Positions 3,667 to 6,047 of a DNA stretch of 6,047 nt are shown piece by piece. Source of the DNA: Acidobacteriaceae bacterium (lineage in GTDB: Bacteria > Acidobacteriota > Terriglobia > Terriglobales > SbA1); contig PLEA01000560.1 of NCBI GenBank assembly GCA_003136335.1, positions 1,473 through 7,519 on the forward strand, read 5' to 3'. The stretch's first letter is position 1. Each line of letters begins with the position of its first letter. The notes below the pieces were generated by a model. That model was not told where the DNA came from. It saw only the letters and a list, made by a program, of their open reading frames with translations, and made no database searches. A program made the position numbers and the translations under genes.

Positions 3667-4824
3667 TTACGCGACCGACTCCCGAGGACGATCGCGATCG
3701 CTTCCACGCCCAACCAGCGCTCCGTCCACTACATCCTCAATGCGAGCATGTTGCCAGCGGTTTGGGGTGTGGCGGCCGCGTAGACGGAGCTTCAGGTAGT
3801 TGTCGGTTAGGGCTTCGGTGAAGGCGGAGACCTCTTCTGCTGGAGTGGCGGATTCCGTGGTGCCGGCTTCGCGGGCGGGGGCGCCCGCGCCACATGGGCG
3901 GAGGGTAATTGCGTCCAGCATCTGTCCGACCAAGCTGCGCATGAATGCTAACTTTTTCTCTGCCGCTAGCTCGCGCAGAATTCGGTTGCGTTCGCGGGCT
4001 ACGTTCAGCGGAACTTGATTTGGCATCGATGCGGCTGGAGTTCCGGGGCGCGGGGAGTAGGTGAAGACGTGCAGGTAGGTGAAGGGCAGGTCTTCGATCA
4101 TGCGGCGGGTGGCTTCGAATTCGGCATCGGTTTCGCCGGGGAAGCCGACCATGACGTCGGCGCCGATGGCGGCGGTGGGCATGGCCGCACGAATCTTCTC
4201 GATCTTCTCGCGATAATGCCAGGGACGATACTTGCGATGCATGCGGCGCAAGACTGCGTCGCTGGCGGATTGCAGTGGGACATGCGTGTGCTTGGCGATG
4301 CGCGGGGACGACGCAACGAAGGAGATTAGGTCGTCGGTCCAGTCCATGGGCTCGACGGAAGAGATGCGCAGTTTTTCGAGAGTTGTCTCGGCGAGGATGG
4401 CGCGGATTAGCGATGTTAGTCGTTGGTCGTTCGTCGTTGGTCGTTGGCCAGGTTTGTTGAGAGCTGAGGGCTCAGCTAAGTCTCGTCCCCATCTGCCTAG
4501 ATTGATTCCGCTGATTACTAGCTCGCGGTAGCCGGACTTCACCAGGCCGTTGACCTCGCTCAGGATTCGATTGACGGGCAGGGAGCGGCTCTGGCCGCGT
4601 ACGTAGGGAATCACGCAGAAGGAGCAGCGGTTGTCGCAGCCGTCTTGCACTTTGAGGTTGGGGCGGGTGCGTTCGTTGGCGGCGTCGAAGACGGGGGCAG
4701 CTAATAGTTCCGTGTGCGCGAAGATATCGGATACGAAGATGGGGCTTCCGGCTTCCGGCTCTCGGGTTTCGGGGGGCGCGGTGAGAGTTGTCAGCGGGAT
4801 AAATGCATCCTCGTGCGAGGCCAA
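3667..4824 (-). CDS. mtaB: MtaB-type tRNA methylthiotransferase, radical-SAM and TRAM part
   Basis: The larger part of a split gene, 385 codons from TTG 4824. VSDIFAHTELLAAPVFDAANERTRPNLKVQ leads to the radical-SAM 4Fe-4S motif DGCDNRCSFC (Cys 63, 67, 70), then GINLGRWGRDL, SSVEPMDW, PLQSASDAVLRRMHRKY and GADVMVGFPGETD. The C-terminal EALTDNYLKLRLRG belongs to the TRAM RNA-binding domain. The family adds a methylthio group to t6A37 of tRNAs reading ANN codons. The N-terminal cluster-binding domain is in the adjacent upstream ORF, in the same frame, separated only by TAA 4875-4873. The TTG start has no ribosome site and lies in repeat-derived sequence, so independent translation is doubtful. 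Repeat-derived residues lie at about 20-27, 116-137 and 310-330, all in predicted loops. Either a pseudogene, a readthrough product, or a sequencing or assembly error at the TAA. Confidence 0.8.
   Translation of the reverse strand: MASHEDAFIPLTTLTAPPETREPEAGSPIFVSDIFAHTELLAAPVFDAANERTRPNLKVQDGCDNRCSFCVIPYVRGQSRSLPVNRILSEVNGLVKSGYRELVISGINLGRWGRDLAEPSALNKPGQRPTTNDQRLTSLIRAILAETTLEKLRISSVEPMDWTDDLISFVASSPRIAKHTHVPLQSASDAVLRRMHRKYRPWHYREKIEKIRAAMPTAAIGADVMVGFPGETDAEFEATRRMIEDLPFTYLHVFTYSPRPGTPAASMPNQVPLNVARERNRILRELAAEKKLAFMRSLVGQMLDAITLRPCGAGAPAREAGTTESATPAEEVSAFTEALTDNYLKLRLRGRHTPNRWQHARIEDVVDGALVGRGSDRDRPRESVA
3866..3894. repeat. GC-rich palindromic repeat inside mtaB
   Basis: Arms CGCGGGCG (3870-3877) and CGCCCGCG (3882-3889) pair perfectly over 8 bp around a GGGG loop, followed by CCACAT. 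A near-identical copy in the same orientation lies at 5334-5360. Here it is read in frame within mtaB as part of GAGAPAREAG, between the end of the radical-SAM domain and the TRAM domain. Confidence 0.75.
4419..4446. repeat. 7-bp-period tandem array (GTCGTTG) inside mtaB, 4 units
   Basis: Four heptamers in phase: GTCGTTG three times and GTCGTTC once. On the coding strand they supply QRPTTNDQRLT, directly after the conserved GRWGRDL and before the LIRAILAETTLEKLRISSVEP region, i.e. in a loop of the radical-SAM domain. Confidence 0.75.
4459..4479. repeat. 7-bp-period or palindromic repeat inside mtaB
   Basis: GAGAGCT and GAGGGCT are in 7-bp phase, and AGCTGAG (4462-4468) with CTCAGCT (4471-4477) forms a 7-bp inverted repeat around GG. 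It adjoins the GTCGTTG array after a 12-bp gap and encodes AEPSAL in mtaB. Confidence 0.5.
4744..4771. repeat. 7-bp-period tandem array (GCTTCCG) inside mtaB, 4 units
   Basis: Four heptamers in phase: GCTTCCG twice, then GCTCTCG and GGTTTCG. The coding strand reads ETREPEAGS in the linker just before the conserved VSDIF segment. The word is the reverse complement of the GGAAGC core of the 203-223 array. Confidence 0.7.
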
Positions 4825-4848
4825 AGAGTGTGCGTGAGAAGCCCTGCC

Positions 4849-4928
4849 GTCCCTTCGGGACTCGTTTGATTTTTACGCTGGCGCCCCGGACTTACGTCCA
4901 GGGCTAATGAATGCCGCCCCTTCGGGGC
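4849..4928. repeat. Three-hairpin repeat cassette interrupting mtaB
   Basis: Three stem-loops lie in a row. Read on the coding strand: GCCCC/GGGGC with a GAA loop (4928-4916); a 9-bp stem (4904-4896 with 4891-4883, one G-U) closed by GUAA, a GNRA-type tetraloop; and GUCCC/GGGAC with a GAA loop (4861-4849). The in-frame TAA of mtaB (4875-4873) lies between the second and third. The first and third hairpins share the CC-GAA-GG apex followed by GGCA, so they appear to be related units. The cassette sits in the linker between the N-terminal and radical-SAM domains. Confidence 0.8.
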
Positions 4929-5307
4929 TCACGAATGGCGCCGCCGCGCGGCTGACGATTTCCGCGAGTTGATGTTTGTGTGAGTTGCCGATGACGAGAC
5001 TGACGCCGGGGAGGGCGGCGATTTCTTTGGGGGCGCGCTGGGCGTAGCAGCCTGTGACTACGATTTGGGCTGCGGGATTCTGGCGGCGCACTCGGCGGAT
5101 CGCGGCGCGGGCGTCTTGATCTGCGGCGGCTGTGACGGTGCAGGTATTCATCACGACCACGGAGGCTTGGGCGGGGGTGGAGGCGCGGGACAGTCCGCGC
5201 TGCTCGAACTGGCGTTCGAGAGCGGCGCCGTCAGCTTGAGTGGCGCGGCAGCCGAAGTTCTCTACGTAGTATCCAGACACGTCCCTATGGTAACGCACAC
5301 TCTGCAT
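4873..5307 (-). CDS. mtaB: MtaB-type tRNA methylthiotransferase, N-terminal cluster domain, cut by TAA
   Basis: Encodes 144 residues from ATG 5307 (GTG at 5310 and 5280 are alternatives). It carries the UPF0004 domain with its three cluster-binding Cys in family context: VENFGCR (Cys 20), VVMNTCTVTAAADQDAR (Cys 56) and VVTGCYAQ (Cys 87). NTCTVT-AD and VTGCYAQ favour MtaB over MiaB or RimO. This domain binds the auxiliary 4Fe-4S cluster that donates sulphur; it cannot work without the radical-SAM half encoded downstream (3667-4824). The domain ends near IVSRAAAPF; the last residues, SPEGAAFISPGRKSGAPA, are repeat-derived, then comes TAA. After the stop the same frame continues without another stop through KSNESRRDGRASHAHS into the second part. 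The start also falls in repeat-like DNA (5293-5321), so MQSVRYHRD may not be the original N-terminus. Confidence 0.75.
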   Translation of the reverse strand: MQSVRYHRDVSGYYVENFGCRATQADGAALERQFEQRGLSRASTPAQASVVVMNTCTVTAAADQDARAAIRRVRRQNPAAQIVVTGCYAQRAPKEIAALPGVSLVIGNSHKHQLAEIVSRAAAPFVSPEGAAFISPGRKSGAPA

Positions 5308-5320
5308 CACCGAGGGACGG
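5293..5320. repeat. Partial repeat copy over the mtaB start
   Basis: ACGCACACTCT (5293-5303) is an exact inverted match to 4825-4835, and GAGGGACGGCA after it resembles the GGGACGGCA of the third hairpin of the mtaB cassette. The two places look like overlapping parts of one longer repeat. Confidence 0.4.
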
Positions 5321-5333
5321 CAAAGTCAAAAGC

Positions 5334-5360
5334 CGCGGGCGAGGGCGCCCCGCGCCACAT
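5334..5360. repeat. GC-rich palindromic repeat, zinc-ribbon/mtaB spacer
   Basis: Second copy of the 3870-3894 element: CGCGGGCG, AGGG loop, CGCCCCGCG (one extra C), then CCACAT. It lies 6 nt beyond the stop codon of the zinc-ribbon gene and upstream of mtaB. Confidence 0.7.
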
Positions 5361-5366
5361 TGCGAA

Positions 5367-5684
5367 TCACGCGGTGGCCGCAGTCCTCCGCGATTGGAAA
5401 CATTCTCGGCAGAAGACGGGGCGGCCTTGCGTGGGGCGGAAAGGGACGGTGGTTTGTTTTCCGCAGCCCGAGCAGGTGGCCTGGGTTTCGACCTTGGTGT
5501 AGCGGTAGGCTTGTCCGGGAGCGGGGGGCGCGCCGAGGACCGAGACCCGCTTGCTCTTGCAAGCTTTGCAACGCTTGGGTTCGTTCTTGAATTGTTTATC
5601 GTGAAAAAAAAGCTGTTCCCCGGCAGTGAAAATAAAATCACTCCCACAGTCGATACACTTCAGCACCTTGTCCTGAAATTCCAT
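5367..5684 (-). CDS. Double zinc-ribbon protein
   Basis: Encodes 105 residues with eight Cys in four CxxC pairs, forming two zinc ribbons. The first uses C10/C13 (KCIDCGSDF) and C39/C42 (RCKACKSK), with the FIFTAGEQLFFHDKQFKNEPKRC pattern of the 'probable zinc-ribbon' family (zf-trcl as I know it). The second uses C71/C74 (ATCSGCGKQTTVPF) and C92/C95 (GRPVFCRECF). No signal peptide or membrane span is seen; it is expected to be cytoplasmic, perhaps binding nucleic acid or protein, but I know no experimental function. ATG at 5684 is preceded by AAGGGAG at 9 nt. It lies between rpsU and mtaB on the same strand, 261 nt after rpsU, and may be co-transcribed with either. Confidence 0.88.
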   Translation of the reverse strand: MEFQDKVLKCIDCGSDFIFTAGEQLFFHDKQFKNEPKRCKACKSKRVSVLGAPPAPGQAYRYTKVETQATCSGCGKQTTVPFRPTQGRPVFCRECFQSRRTAATA

Positions 5685-5945
5685 TGAGGATGGCTCCCTT
5701 CAGCCCGTTTCCGCGCGCCCACCCGCGGGGAAAGAACTGCGGTGGTACACCGAAAAAACAGGTTCAGTACAACTCCCCTTCTACAGCCCCTTGGACTCGG
5801 CCCGCCACGCGCCAGGAGGGCGTGGGTACACACTGTACTGCTTGTATGCCGGAAGAATGATGAGTATGAAATCCCTGATGCAGCTCGAGATGGTGGGGGC
5901 CAGATCGAGCAGAGCCGCCCCGGGAAGGAGCGGCCCTTTGCTGCG
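5685..5945. other. rpsU to zinc-ribbon spacer with several inverted repeats
   Basis: No gene seen. Small inverted repeats occur: CCACGC 5805-5810 with GCGTGG 5820-5825, enclosed by CAGTAC 5765-5770 with GTACTG 5835-5840; GCTCGA 5883-5888 with TCGAGC 5905-5910; and CGGTG/CACCG around GTA near 5745. A weak minus-strand promoter for the zinc-ribbon gene may lie near 5740-5780 (TTGTAC, 17 bp, TGTACC). I find no tRNA or known riboswitch pattern. Confidence 0.4.
5914..5934 (-). terminator. Possible terminator hairpin after rpsU
   Basis: On the minus strand GCCGCTCC pairs with GGGGCGGC (8 bp, one G-U) around TTCCC, 11 nt after the rpsU stop codon. No U tract follows, so it may act with Rho, or merely protect the 3' end of the mRNA. 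Confidence 0.4.
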
Positions 5946-6047
5946 TTAGTCCTGTTCTTTGCGCGTTTTCTTGCGAGCTCGCTTGCGAGCAAGAGCGGCC
6001 TTGACACGCTTTTTCTCGCCGGGCTTCAGGTAAAAGGAGTGGCGCTT
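5946..6047 (-). CDS. rpsU: 30S ribosomal protein bS21, 3' part
   Basis: The last 33 codons of a gene running off the right edge, ending TAA at 5948-5946. The peptide KRHSFYLKPGEKKRVKAALA followed by RKRARKKTRKEQD matches the C-terminal half of bS21: an aromatic residue and KP-E-KKR, then a Lys/Arg-rich helix that contacts 16S rRNA near the platform and anti-Shine-Dalgarno region. About half of the usual 60-70 residues is visible. The true start, ribosome site and promoter are outside the window. It is upstream of the zinc-ribbon gene on the same strand. Confidence 0.9.
   Translation of the reverse strand, partial: KRHSFYLKPGEKKRVKAALARKRARKKTRKEQD

Noticed and set aside
5065..5502. Gly-rich plus-strand ORF opposite the mtaB N-terminal part
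   Set aside because: Antisense of Ala/Pro/Arg codons; the minus-strand frame carries the UPF0004 Cys motifs.
5660..6007. Minus-strand ORF of 115 codons between rpsU and the zinc-ribbon gene
   Set aside because: It overlaps rpsU in another frame and contains the hairpin-rich spacer; no family resemblance.

Overview
The window looks like chromosomal DNA from an Acidobacteriota (Acidobacteria) genome. This is an inference from three things: the GC-rich minus-strand housekeeping genes, small proteins of types I associate with that phylum (an MCRNI-starting DUF2277 protein and a double zinc-ribbon protein), and dispersed palindromic repeats whose chance translations read like 'CHPERSEG' and 'VIPSAARN'. 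No rRNA, tRNA or taxonomic marker is present to settle it.

Layout. Positions 1-1704 (minus strand) hold the translation operon infC-rpmI-rplT followed by the first 20 codons of what is probably pheS. infC starts at a rare AUC codon behind a perfect GGAGG and has an extended -10 promoter just upstream. Positions 1705-2794 (plus strand) hold a DUF2277 gene and two very small helical-protein genes that resemble each other. Positions 2795-3102 have no convincing gene, only a coding-like minus-strand fragment. Positions 3103-3603 (plus) hold a caspase-fold-like (DUF4347-like) gene with two compensating frameshifts. Positions 3667-5307 (minus) hold a tRNA methylthiotransferase gene of the MtaB type, cut in two by one in-frame TAA inside a repeat-derived cassette. 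Positions 5367-5684 (minus) hold a double zinc-ribbon protein, and the window ends in the 3' part of rpsU (bS21).

Functional theme. Most recognisable genes serve translation: IF3, bL35, bL20, a probable Phe-tRNA synthetase subunit, a tRNA-modifying enzyme and bS21.

The most unusual property is the repeat load. Six short arrays all have a 7-bp period but use different words (GGAAGCC, ATTGCTG, TCAGCTC, GTCGTTG, GAGAGCT, GCTTCCG). They sit in every spacer of the infC operon and inside mtaB. There are also hairpin-forming dispersed repeats of at least three kinds. mtaB carries repeat DNA at its start, in the linker after its first domain (where the TAA lies), in a loop of the radical-SAM domain and at the TRAM domain boundary. 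All of it leaves the frame open except for that single stop. I see no defence system, CRISPR array or mobile-element transposase.
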